DNA of 64,000 nt, taken from Pseudoneurospora amorphoporcata. Taxonomy: Eukaryota; Ascomycota; Sordariomycetes; Sordariales; Sordariaceae. The stretch covers positions 1 to 64,000 of the forward strand of contig MU859218.1 in the NCBI GenBank assembly GCA_033297205.1, read 5' to 3'. The translations under genes were made by a program, and so were the position numbers. Below are positions 22,550 through 34,424 of the stretch, piece after piece (position 1 is the first letter of the stretch; each line of letters begins with the position of its first letter). Below the pieces are notes generated by a model. It was not told where the DNA came from. It saw only the letters and a list, made by a program, of their open reading frames with translations, and did no database searches.

Positions 22550-23188
22550 AGTGAGGGTAAATGCTGTGAAGGCGGATGTAGGAGCTTATGAGGTATCGAG
22601 GACTTGAACATGATGATTTTCTGTTGTTCGTAGGATCATGTCATTATCTGGAGGCCATCGACAAGAGGAACCCTGCCAAGGCAGCGATGTGGAGGATGCT
22701 GCTTGAACTGGCGAAGTTTTGGAACTCTATACATTGATGGTATCTTGAGCATGACGGACACATGCATGACCAATTTTCCGTCGTGAATGGCGTTGCCCCT
22801 GCCAAAAGTGCACGTCTTGGCGGAAGTGTAGTTGATGTCGCCAAGACTTCGGTTTTAAAGTGGGACCGACGTGCACGAGCCACTATGAGCTAACCCAACC
22901 AGGACTAGTTGCCAGGCGGCACGCAGTTAGGGCTTTGCTCCTCTCCCTCACAACACCCAATTCCTCGAAATTTTTGAACTTTCCGCTGGTGATCTTTCCG
23001 TCGACTTTCACTAACGCAGGAATCAACCTCGGGGTCTGGTACGTACGCGCCTTTATCATTTTCCGTCCGCTGTCGAACCCGCTTTACTCTCTTTTCGCAA
23101 GAGTTGTAATCTTGTCGCTCCTTTTGTCCTTCTTCTTTTTTTTGCAGCCAGTGACTGACCGACGACATTTGGTGTTTGCAGAGTCAAA
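22550..23188. other. promoter and leader of the L15 gene
   Basis: Contains the 3' region of the 308-aa protein gene and the L15 promoter. A probable 5'-leader intron runs from about 23039 (GTACGT) to 23181 (TTTGCAG), ending eight bases before the start codon. A pyrimidine run precedes it. A GTTAGGGCTTT word near 22926 resembles the telobox-like elements of ribosomal protein promoters. Confidence 0.4.
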
Positions 23189-24118
23189 ATGGGTGCCCTC
23201 AAATACCTCGAAGAGCTTCAGAAGAAGAAGCAGAGCGACGTCGTTCGCTTCCTTCTTCGGGTTCGCTGCTGGGAGGTTAGTTGAAACAAAAGCATCCACC
23301 GATCGAGAACGGTTGCCGAAGAATATTTGTGGACGGTCGGCCATTTTTGGCGAGAGAACCTGTTTGATGGGAACAGTGGGAGAGCGAGTTCTACGAGAGG
23401 ATTCATCCGCCCCCGCGAACTCACTCATACACTCGTTTCTGTCAATCTGGGGGACCGCGCCGGATTTTTTCGAGCCACCGTTCTTGCTATACACTCGTTG
23501 AACATTTGCTGAGAGTGCATCAATATAGCTTCGCCAGTTGAACGTCATCCACCGGGCCTCGAGACCCAGCCGCCCCGACAAGGCCCGCCGCCTCGGCTAC
23601 AAGGCCAAGCAGGGCTATGTCATCTACCGCGTCCGTGTCCGTCGCGGTGGCCGCAAGAAGCCCGTCCCTAAGGGTGCCACCTATGGTACGTTTTCTCCAG
23701 AGCAGAGTTTGCGATGGTGTCCAATCCAGTTCGCTAACAACTCCCTACAGGCAAGCCCACCAACCAGGGTGTGAACCAGCTCAAGTACCAGCGCTCCCTC
23801 AAGTCCACCGCCGAGGAGCGTGTCGGCCGCCGCTGCGCCAACCTCCGCGTCCTCAACTCCTACTGGATCAACCAGGACTCCACCTACAAGTACTACGAGG
23901 TTATCCTTGTCGACCCCCAGCACAAGGCCATCCGCCGCGATCCCCGCATCAACTGGATCGTCAACCCCGTCCACAAGCACCGCGAGTCCCGTGGCCTTAC
24001 CTCCACCGGAAAGCGCTCGCGCGGTCTCAACAAGGGTCACCGTTACAACAAGACCAGGGCTGGTCGCAGAAAGACCTGGAAGCGCCACAACACCCTCTCC
24101 CTCTGGCGCTACCGGTAA
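23189..24118 (+). CDS. rpl15: 60S ribosomal protein L15 (eL15)
   Basis: Structural protein of the large ribosomal subunit. Exons 23189-23275, 23529-23685 and 23751-24118 encode 203 aa, the normal eukaryotic length. The sequence follows the family throughout: MGALKYLEELQKKKQSDVVR at the start, RPDKARRLGYKAKQGYV, VRRGGRKKPVPKGATYGKPT across the second junction, RVLNSYWINQDSTYKYYEVI, INWIVNPVHKHRESRGLTS, and the basic end KTWKRHNTLSLWRYR. The first intron is long (253 nt), as is usual for ribosomal protein genes; the second is 65 nt. Codon use is strongly C-ending, consistent with very high expression. I searched the long intron by eye for a box C/D snoRNA and found no convincing pair. Confidence 0.97.
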
Positions 24119-26177
24119 ACGGGTCGCTCACGAGGTCCGTAGTCTACGGGATCTGGTGCTGGCTCTGGCTGTTCTGCTCATTGGCACGCTCCTTGGCTGG
24201 GTCTTTGGGAATCAAGGGAACTTCTGGTTGTCCTGCTCCTCTTCATGGTCTCGTCAACAGCGACGATTTCTTGATTGCAAATCATCGATGGGACACAACG
24301 CAAAGAAGGGTGAAACGTTGGCATGGAGTTGTGAAAAATCCAGCTAGCTCACCAAAATGGACTACTGAACGCATTTTCGGGTGCTGCATATGATACCTTG
24401 TTCTTTTAATGACATTCTGATGATCATCGTACTTTGTGATTCCCATATTTTTGTCTCTTACAATTCGCTGTCAATGAATCAAGTGGACTTCACTTATGGA
24501 CGGATTCTTCCTTTCCAAGTGACGGTGTTCTCGTTCCCGTGCTCGAATCAATTTCTCAAGCTTTTCGATGGTCAATCTTCGATTCTAATGGCTTCCCCGA
24601 TTCCGGTGACCAAACCCTTTTCGTCGAATGCTCCGCGTCAAATTCTTTTTGCGTGTTCTAGACTTCTCCTTCGTCAGCGAGTGCGGTGGCGACGAAGCGG
24701 GTAAAGGATCAGATTCCCAGGCGAAGAATGAATGAATTGCTAGGTGATATTAACTTTACGAGCGAGTGATCGTTATCTTCGCATATATACGAGAAAATCC
24801 TCTCCTTTAGACCAACAATGTCAACATGGTCTGTAGAACAATGATGGATAACGGCACCACCTTTGCGGTGTGCCGACACTCAAGTCAGTCACTCTCTACT
24901 ATCCTTCCTTTGCCTCTCTTTTTTTCACTATGGTGACTGGCACTCATTTATATGATGGACGTGGACAACGAAAAAGAGGAATGTAGATACCATGCTCCCA
25001 CGCGTTTGTTTCCTGCTTACTGATGGATTTTTGTTATGAGAGGTCATCCACTCATCTTCACAGTCGTGATAAACCCACCTTTTTGCCCAAGGACCCGTTG
25101 TATCACGCCCGGGGTTCCGTTGTTCTTTATCAGATACATGAATATATATGTCTACGGTGGTGATGTTCGTGATACGGGTGCTGCACATGACCATGTCGTC
25201 AAATGGGCGGATCAACCAGTGAGTTTCAAGCTTGTTCTGCTGAAGGCAAATCCATCCTATCTCAGCCTGGAGCCTTTCTTCTCCTACGCGGTGAATATGT
25301 TACCTACATATGAGTCCCGTACGCCAGCTATCAATTGACCTCTCTTCGCTCGTATTTGTATATGTGTGCGATGGGAGAGTGTCGCCCATGAATGACTACA
25401 CCTGGCCCAAGAAAAGGGCAACGCCAGATTGTAGCAGCCCAGTGAAGTCCAAAATAGTGTGTGTGTCTGTTTGGTTGGAAGCGAAGTCTAGAACTACAAC
25501 TCAAGCATGTGGCAACACCATGTAAATTTCAGGGATGTGCAACACGAGTCACGGAGATTTCCCGACAAGACGACAACCCAAAAAAGTAGGAACCAACGGA
25601 ACGGAAGTTTCGAATATTAACCTTGAAAAGCTCTATGCTACGTATGGCAACCTGACCGAACGCTACCTATCGTACCTCCCCATCTTCCTACCATCGAGAT
25701 TTGAGATTCGAGCTTGAGATACATAGTGTACAACCAAGCAAAAAAATAAAAAAAATAAAGATTGCTTAAGCTCGAAGAAATCTTCTCTCTTTCTGTCTCC
25801 CTCTTTCATTTTAGTTCGCCAACGTCGTCTGTCCGAAACACATTTCGCTAATAAGTAAAAAAATCGTTCCCCAGTACCAGTATGAACGTTACCGATAATA
25901 CCAGGTCAGATCAGATCATACCAGAAAAAGAAGAAGGAAAAAAGATCTCTCTCGTCTCTTTATCTTGGCAAATTATTTATTTGTTGGAAACATTGCTCAG
26001 CACCGTTAACGGCAGTAAGAGACAAACAAGGTCAGAGCCGTCCGTGGAGGAAACTCCGAACCCAAGCCGGTGGATAAGTGAAAGCCATGCCGTTCGAAAT
26101 GTATCTCATCTCTCATCATACAATGCACACCTTTTTGCCGTCTTCCTTGCCAAGATGCATCGCATCGCATCCGCTGC
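24119..26177. other. convergent intergenic region between L15 and the PUF gene
   Basis: About 2 kb between two 3' ends. It includes A+T-richer stretches, several possible polyadenylation signals and CTCTTT/TTTC runs. No tRNA, snRNA or protein gene recognised. Confidence 0.5.
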
Positions 26178-29100
26178 TTAGACCCAGTTCTGGCCATTCT
26201 CGGCCGGAGCGCCGCCGACGGGAGAAAACTGCTGCTGCTGGTTGGTGTTTTGAGGGTGAATGGCCTGGATCTGAGACTGCGACGCAGGAGGCGGAATCGT
26301 GATCATGTTGCTTGCGGGGAAAACGGTTCCCAGAGGACGTCCGTTGCCGCCGCCGTTCATGCCGTTCGCCCCATTTCCTAGTCCTCCAGTAGTGAGGATT
26401 GACGTGTTGTTGGACATGGCACGGTTGTGTTGCGCAGGGCGGAGAGGAATTTGGCCGCTTGCCGGATCCGCAGGAGTCGCTTGACCGCTGGTGCTCGCGC
26501 CGCTCTGGATTTGGTTATCGCAAGTCTGAACCTTAGCCTGGATGCGTCGGCCGTAGGGAGTCGCGCGGACAGCAGGCAGATGAGGACGGATAGCCTCAAC
26601 CAGCTGGTGCTTCATTCCCGGGGTGGCATAGTCCAGTGCAGTTTGGACAACGTAGTTGCCATACGAGTCTTGCATAAGCTGCTTGATCTCATTCTGCGAC
26701 ATAATCTCGCCCACGATCATGTCCCTGGAGTCAGGAGAAGCGCAACGCAGGCACTTCTCAACCACATTGGAGCTGAACTTATGCTTCGAAAGCTGGGGAA
26801 TCCGGCCGAGGAACTGGCGTACAAGGGGCTCAGTAAAACTCGGCTCGTTCAAGTCGATGATGTACTGAACAACGTAGTTGCCAAAGGGATCCTGAACCAG
26901 GGTAACTGCGTTCGCCGTGATACGCTCAATAAGCCAAGTCTTCTTAGATCCATCGGCATGATCGATGCAACGCTGAAGAACGCAACAGCCGTGGCGATGA
27001 GTGCCGACTTCAACGCAGTTTTGTCCAACGGCATCAAAGATGAAGCTGGCATCGGTGGCATTGAGCTTGTTCAGACATTTCTGAATGACGTGGTTGCCGT
27101 TAAGATCTTGAATAAGCTCAACGACGCGGTTGCGAAGAGCCTCGATGATAAGGTTGATCTGGATGGGCGAGCTGACGGAATCGATCATCTTCTGGAGTGC
27201 TCGAGTGCCGTGAGCATTCAACGCGATGCGGACCATGTCGGATGTTGCATTTTGAATGAGGACAGTACGCTCGTCTTCGCTGCAGAGCTCGAGCAGCTTC
27301 TGGCAGAGGTAGTTGCCGAAGGGATCAGTCATCAGCTCGATCACATGTTGGTTGGTCTCAAGCCAGATCATGTGAATCTGTTCCTCGTTACGATCGTCCA
27401 GCTTCTTCTGTAGGTAACGGCAACCATGCTGGTCCTTGCAAAGCGTGTAAATGGTGCCGACAACCTGCTCCAGAGGCAGGTTGTTGAAGCGAGACATGGC
27501 TGCCATAGAAAAGTTAGCAGTTTGATAAGATCTGGGAGTTGCGATATGCTCACCTTCACCGTCCATTGCGCGCCGGCTCTGAATAACACGGGCCTGGCTA
27601 TCCTGGGGCTGCCTGGGGCTTCCGCCGCCGTTGTACAACGCGCCATATCCCGTGTAGTTTTGAGGGGCATACATGGCTGCCGGATTGTTGCCAACGGACA
27701 TGTTCTGCATCATCATAGGGAGGTTTGCGTATCCAGCGTTATTGCCAGGGGGGATATAGTTGGGGCCCGGTGGGTAGTAGGGATAGGGCATCGCTGGTGC
27801 CGTCGAGTTCAAGCCCGTGTTGACTGCAGCAGAGGTCTGCTGCTGGGGGGCAACAGGTCCGAAGGGCGCAGCATTGGCGTGTAAAGTCGAGGTGATTGAA
27901 GGGTAACCGCCGTTATCACGGCCGTTCGTCAAACCGGTATCACCAGAAAGCTCACGTGTATGGCGCGCAGCCATGGCACCAGCGGGAATACGGCCAAGGC
28001 CGGCGTTGTGGTTATGAAAGTGCTGCTGGGCGTGGTTGTTGCTAGACTGACCGTTTGCAGACTTGAGGGTCGGAACGTCGTTGGCGGAAAACGACTGCTG
28101 GAGTTTCGGGGGGCTGGCCAAGATGTTGCTGATAGCGGGCGACATGACGGAACTCGGGGTCGCGTCGGCAGAACCGGGTGCGCTCTCTTGGAAGAGCTTC
28201 GTGCCGTCCAGAGAATGGCGAACGTTTACAGGCTGAGTACCGATGGGAGTCAGCTCAGGCGAGGCCACTGAGCCTGTTCCGCTTGCCTGTCCAGAACCGA
28301 TAGCAGACATGCTATGCTGTGAACGATGCTTGTTAATGCTGTTCCAGCCGCTTGCGCCAATGCTATCAAGACCAAAAGAATGGCCTAAAACGTCCAACGC
28401 TGAAGAAGCAGACAGCTTGGGGAGGGATATTGAGTCAACACAAATCACTTAAAAGCAAAACTTGGGGGCGGGGTGAAAGAGGATGAAAAATCGGTACGAG
28501 GGGTGAACAAACAAGAACAACAAAACCTCCACTGCACTTATCGTACACGACAATTTGCGGGATGTTTTGTTGACAGTGATGGTGCAAATGAGGCAAGAAA
28601 GATGCGCGGAGGAAGGGAAAGCAAGAAGGTGGTTCAGCAACATATGTTCGTGCTGTCAGGTGTGGGGAGAGAGGGTGTTGGTGTGGCTTTCAAACCCGCA
28701 ACTGCCTGGGGCACCAAACCAGCATCACACATTCACCGGCATCTGAGCACCTTAAGGTGTGGACTTTTCGCAAGTCCTGAAGGCTCATTTGCCTGCCAGG
28801 TGAATTGAATCTGAGCCGGAGCTGAGTGACAGGACTGATCGAAACACCACTTTCCGTCACGCAACCAGTGGCCGTAACTCCCCATAGCAAACGGAAAAAA
28901 AAGCCAAACTCACCCTATTGGAATACCCCTGCTGTCTGAACAATGTAGGGAAAGCGTCTGCACTGCTTACTTGCCCGGTGGGAGTCGCTCTGCCTTCTCC
29001 CGAGTTATCTTCTTCGTCGTCGAATAGAAATCCAGCCGTGTTGTTGCTGTCTTCGAGCCCAATATCGTACGACGTGCGCGATCGGGTCACGGGCATGGAG

Positions 29101-30442
29101 TAGCGGTTCGTACTAGCAGACGGATCTCTCGTTAACGTCAAGTTTTGGGGTCGAGATGGCTTGCGGAAATGATAACAAAAGACGACTGCGTTGAAGGATA
29201 CAGTAGGCAAGTTGTGGTCAAGGAGAGAAAGCAGGCGCAAGCGTGTGCTTTAATAGACGAAGGCCCATCCCATCCCCAGAAGAGAGTCACCATTCAGACA
29301 ATAGCGACCTTTATAGACGAATTCCCACTTGGGTGGATAACCTAGTTTGCTATTGTTCCCCATTCTCCTCCCATGAATTGCGTTCAAGATGGGATGAAAA
29401 AGAGATGCCTTGGAGCCAGCAAAAGAGGAAGTCTGGGCATGAGCAGAACGAGACAGAAAGATGGGTCGAAACTTCGGCACCCTTTACAATCAGATTCAAG
29501 TGGTTCTGATCTCTTCTTCAGCCCCATAACAGGAACCGCAACGGCTTCACATCGGATAGCAGCGCCTTCGCAGACTGGGGGCAGCGCAAAAACATCCCAA
29601 TAAGTTGAAGTGGAGGAACTACTTACGCTTTGGTGGAACGATGGCTGGTGGGATCTTGACGTACAGCCTCTTCTTTCTCGTCGTCGTCACTGTTCCTTCG
29701 TGAGCCTGGCCCTGAGCGTGACGGCAGTTGGTCATCAAAGGCTAACCGCATGGGCAGCATCCCCGACGGCGGAGATGTGAGCAAGGAGCGGGTTCCACGG
29801 TTGACGAGGCCGGTCGAGTGCCGGTTCGTGCGGGAGAACATGGAGGGAAAGCCTCTCGAGGCATCGCGATACTCGGGGGGTGTGGTTGGCTCAGACTGGT
29901 GACCGGCGAACCTGCCTATCTGCAAATCCTCTGCCATCTGTGCCAGTTCGCGCTCTTCTTGGCGCTGCTGAGCGTCCAGTTTGGAGAGCTCAGCTTCGAA
30001 TCGCCGCTTGCTCTCCCGGATTCGTTCATATTCCTGTCTCTTCTTCTCTAACTATTGTCAAGACAACCACAAAGGGCCGTGAGGTTAGCGGGCAACCTGG
30101 GCCGACGTTGCGAACAGGTTGCGACGTACCAGCTGAACCTTGTGAAGAGTCTACTAAGCATGATCAGCATGATCTTCCATATCCAACAAGCATGTGAAGT
30201 CGCCGACGCGTCTGCACCAAGAGCGGACGACCGGGACTGGAAGAACGTACCGCAGCAGGTGTAGCAGCAAACTCGGTGGGCTCGGGTGGGCGCTGAGAAC
30301 CAGGTATAAAGGAGGATAGTGTTGGTACATGGCCCGACTCTGCGGTGAATCGGCGCGGTAGGGAGGGGCCGGCCCTGTTGACGAAGGAGGGCGCCATTTG
30401 CGATTCGCCTCGCTGGGGCTGGGGGCGGTAGAACTCGTCCAT
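26178..30442 (-). CDS. PUF-domain RNA-binding protein, Puf4/Mpt5 type
   Basis: Binds 3' untranslated regions of target mRNAs to repress or destabilise them (known for the family). My model has exons 30442-30251, 30138-30130 (9 nt, tentative), 30051-29627, 29112-28914, 28415-27554 and 27499-26178, giving 1002 aa. The N-terminal half is disordered with a coiled coil (LEKKRQEYERIRESKRRFEAE). The eight Pumilio repeats begin near CKDQHGCRYLQ. Recognition helices read HGCRYLQ, FGNYLCQ, HGTRALQ, NGNHVIQ, HGCCVLQ, FGNYVVQ, FSSNVVE and YGNYVVQ. That order is the Puf4/Mpt5 pattern rather than Puf3. A 54-nt in-frame intron (27500-27553) removes 18 codons just before the repeats. Two introns near 500 nt interrupt the 5' part. 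The PUF domain is certain; the first exons are inferred from splice signals and phase. Confidence 0.88.
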
Positions 30443-33400
30443 GATTATCTCGGCTTTACTCTTGCTAATCGATACAGTTTTGTTGTACAGGGCGATGGGT
30501 TCGTCGGCGGGTTACTCCCTCTATGTCTAATACCATACACTTGGGTTAGTCAACAACTGTTTGAGCAAAGACCAAGAAGACGGGCACCGCGAGAAGCAAC
30601 ACATAAGGGCGAAAGCCAGCCGGGTACGGCCACACAAAGTTCAGTTGTGATGGTGGACGGTTAACCCCTCGGCGAAGCGCGGTTAGAATGGTTCTTTCGA
30701 GTTCGGCCCGGCCAACTAGGTAGTTATCGATTCTGGGAGCTCCTCACGGCAGCGATGGCCGTCTAAAGCTATGGGCAGGCATGGGACCGCGCTTCCATAT
30801 AGTCGGGCGCGCCCTCAAGACTGGAGCAGTCTGGGTACCTCTATGGCGCCATTTCCGAGACTGTCTGGCATTGAAATGGGCCGGCCCTGATGAGGATGAG
30901 GCATGTAGCTCTCGTGGTCTCAAGCGTCCGAAGTCGCGCGGGCCGAGAGAGGGCTGGAGGCGGATGAGTGGCCCGGAAGGTGTCCAATGTAGTGGACGGG
31001 ATGCGATGGAAGAAACGACGTCAAGCTCACCTACCTAGTCGTAGAGGTACCAAGGTGGAAGGAAACTAACAAGTGTTCTCGTCGGCGCACGTATACTCGG
31101 TCTATACACGGCGCGCCCCGGGAAGCCAGGAGCAGCAAGTTCGGGAGCAATAGGTAGTAATACAGCAAAAAGAGCGAAAGAGAGATGGGATGATAGAGTA
31201 AGCCTGACGACGGGTTGGTAGGTCGAAGTAGAGGTATGGAGGAAAGAGAGTGACGGTCACGGTCGGTCGGTGGCACCGTGGGCAATGGATTGCACGAGAG
31301 ACGAATGCCACTGCACCCGCTCCTCTCTCGCACTGAACCTCAACCCCCAGCCCAGCCTGCCGCTGCCGCTGTGGTCCATGTCACTTCCATGTGGATGCCC
31401 TCAGAACTGTCCCGGCTCGGAGAGTGTACGTACCTTAGGTACCTACCTACCTACCTGTGCTGATACAAGAGGGCATGCTGTGCATGCTGGGTCCGAGAAA
31501 ACCCCTGACAGCCAGAGTCTACCGGGCTACCTTGGTGGGTGGGACGTGCCTCAATTCCGCAGTGGATAGATAAGAGAAGTCCAATCATTAGATGGATGTG
31601 CTGCCCAAGGGCGACTGCGCCAAGAGGTCCCCACTACACCCTTTAGAGGAAGTACTAGCAGTGGAAGTGCCATCTTTGGAAGTTGACATCAGACTCCGAA
31701 TGACTGCAAACACGGTCTGTTGGCGTGGCATTGGAGCATCTGGCCATCTTGGTCGAGAGAGCCCAAGTTAGGTAGGTACCAAATCCCTTGAACATATGAT
31801 GTAAGCAAATGTCTTTGGTCTCCTCCTGGCTGCTCTTCAGCGAGGTCATCGGATCCGGTACTGATGGTCTTGATTGTTTCCATGCTGTTAACTCGCTATA
31901 GGTCCAATCCTTCCAGCCGGCCTGTTTCTGGATACAGGCTGCATTGGCGCCCACAATAGACAATGAGGACCACGGATGGAGGCGGTTCGAGACCCAAGCC
32001 TACGGTACCCTTACTTTGCCAGGGGGTTATTTGTAGCCTGAAGATACAGCTTCTTGCTACATTTGTCCTTATTCCGAGACATATCGCCTTACGAGGAATC
32101 TCCACGATTTACAACGGGGCATTAGGCACGGTAAAGTCCGAGTCCTGAGCAATTGGCGGTGTATAGGCGTCGACGTTATACGGCCTGCACCAGCGAGGCA
32201 ATCCAGAAAGAGCTGCCCCAAGGTTCTCCCACCCGCGCCCTTGCGTCAAGTCTGCAGCTGCCCCTGCGCTGTGTTAGGCCTTGTCTGGATTCGCATGATG
32301 ATTGGTTAACATCAGGGCCGAGTGTCATCGTCCCAGTGGGTTGCGGGTTGCAGCACCCGAGTTGACAAGGCATGGGAAAGGTACCTAGCTAGGTATGACA
32401 AGAGGGGGCGTAAACCAGTGATAGGCATCCGTCATTGTTCGAGGCTGGATACCCTGAACCTCACTTTTGCCGCGAAAGTGTTTAGCTCAAGAGGTGAGAT
32501 CTACACTGACCACAGCGTCACTGTACATCATCTGGATCTACGGCAGCCGGGTGATGCATATGGGACATTTCGTCAGAGTCCTCGTCAAAAGGCATCGTAG
32601 ATCAAGTGAAAAGCGCCGCGCCGAGCACTTTGAGGAGGATGTAAAGCTCAAACATGGCCTTCGTGGTCTCTCCTCGCCTTCTGCATTCCAAGCTTTCCTC
32701 CTCTTTTCTTCCCCACTGCTGGGTTCGGTTCCCAACCCGATTCGAGCAAGGGAGCACCCTGCTTGGGAACTCGGTTGGTGGAGCTTCCTGGAAAAAGATG
32801 GGTAGGGAGACATGGCCAACGGTGATGCGAGGTCGGAGGCTGCATTTCGCCCTCTGAATTACTATTCCAAGGGGCTAAATTCGTTGACCACGATGTCCAA
32901 GGCCGATGAGTTACCTCTTTCTCTATTTCTTCGTGGTTATTCTTTCTTGCATAATGTCCAGGTCCAATCACCGATCGTCTACAGGCTGCCGAGTGTCATC
33001 GACTTCCCAATGTCAAATGGAAGAGAAGAAGGGTACAGCATCGTTCGTGTAACCAACCAAGAGCATCTACCCCAAGTTCCGCGGCTATAATAGTGGGCAT
33101 AGAGGTACCTATTCAAGCAACACGCCCTTGTTGGCTGGAAGTGAGCAAAACCAACAAGCACACCCCATCACCGGGGCAAACAACACCGTTCAATGGAGTG
33201 AATGGATATCAAAGGAGCTTCCCAACGACCCTTCCAAGCGGTCATCTCAGCTGTAACACCACATCATTGCCCCGGATCATCTTTAGCAGATACCGCATCG
33301 AAGCAGACCATCCAGTTCTACAAACGATCCCTAGGTGTTCTAAGCCATGGTCTAAGAGAAGAGGTCCCGCTAAACTAGGTAAGGTACGTCAGCCGCCGCC

Positions 33401-34424
33401 CCACATTTTGGAACATGTTTTAGCGAGAAGCACCGATGAAAACAAGCCTTTTGGTTCTGTCTCCAAAGTGAAGAACCACATCAACCTCCCCTATGTTCTG
33501 TTGGCGATCCAACCGATGGGATGAATCGAAAAAGACCAACACAGCAACCGATCCTAGGATGGTTTTGTGTCTGTGTACGGAAGCATCCGACGGGAAGGGC
33601 GAGCAATGGTCTCTGGACGCCCATCTTTGTCCAGTATGCTTGTATGACGCACCGAGACAACCACAAGTTTCTGTGGAGCTGTGCTACTATCAGGCCACAA
33701 CCAAGTTAGAGTAGGCTGAATAGATGATAGAAATGTGATTTCACACGAGTTGTCAACCATGCCCATGACACAACCCCTGTCGACTGGTGTGTCGATCAAA
33801 AGGCCCAGTTTCCGCTTGGCGCTGATGGAAGAGTTGAACGGCCACAGGTCAGGTAGCTGGCCTGACCTGCTGCCTCTACAGGCTCGATTAAAAGACAAAA
33901 TCAAAATCCTGGTTATTGTTAGATATGGACATTTGACCACGGAAAGGTTACCTTGAGGCAAACCATATGTCGAAATCACCGAGTTGGCAACCTTCTTAGA
34001 GTGGCGGACGGAAGTCAAAGCCAAAAGGTTCCATTTCAGAGATGACACGCCCAAGTGGAACAGGAAAACTGTCAATCAGGGGTCCAAAACGTGGCCGCTA
34101 ACAGTTCTGGCCTCGGCGTAGCAGTCACCACTAACAGCTGAGCACTGACCACCACCGTCCCGTCGTCCCCCACCGCCCCGGCCGCGGCTTACTGAATACG
34201 GCAGCAGCCAGCCCAGGCATGGAATCGAAAAAGTTTATCGCAACCTATTCCTTATCGATTTTGCCGCGGGGCCAAAAATCATCAAAACACAACTGAACTA
34301 ACAACTTAAACCAAACGCGCGCATCCCAGGTCGGCCCGCGCGCACGTCAACCTTAACTACCGCCTTTTTTAAAGCCTGATCGATACCAAGAACCGTCACC
34401 CACCCACTGTCAGCACATGCAAGG
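30443..34424. other. divergent promoter region between PUF and RPC2
   Basis: About 4 kb between two divergently transcribed genes. No credible coding region. It carries repeated GGTACC-centred words (for example 31427-31457, 31768-31780, 32380-32395, 33101-33112). The 200 bases before 34425 are probably the RPC2 leader and promoter. Confidence 0.5.

Noticed and set aside
23276..23528. snoRNA in the 253-nt first intron of the L15 gene
   Set aside because: Only weak C-like (TGATGGG) and CTGA words, wrongly spaced and without a terminal stem.
26427..27413. 328-codon plus-strand frame opposite the PUF gene
   Set aside because: Antisense shadow of the PUF repeat coding sequence; the minus strand has clear family motifs.
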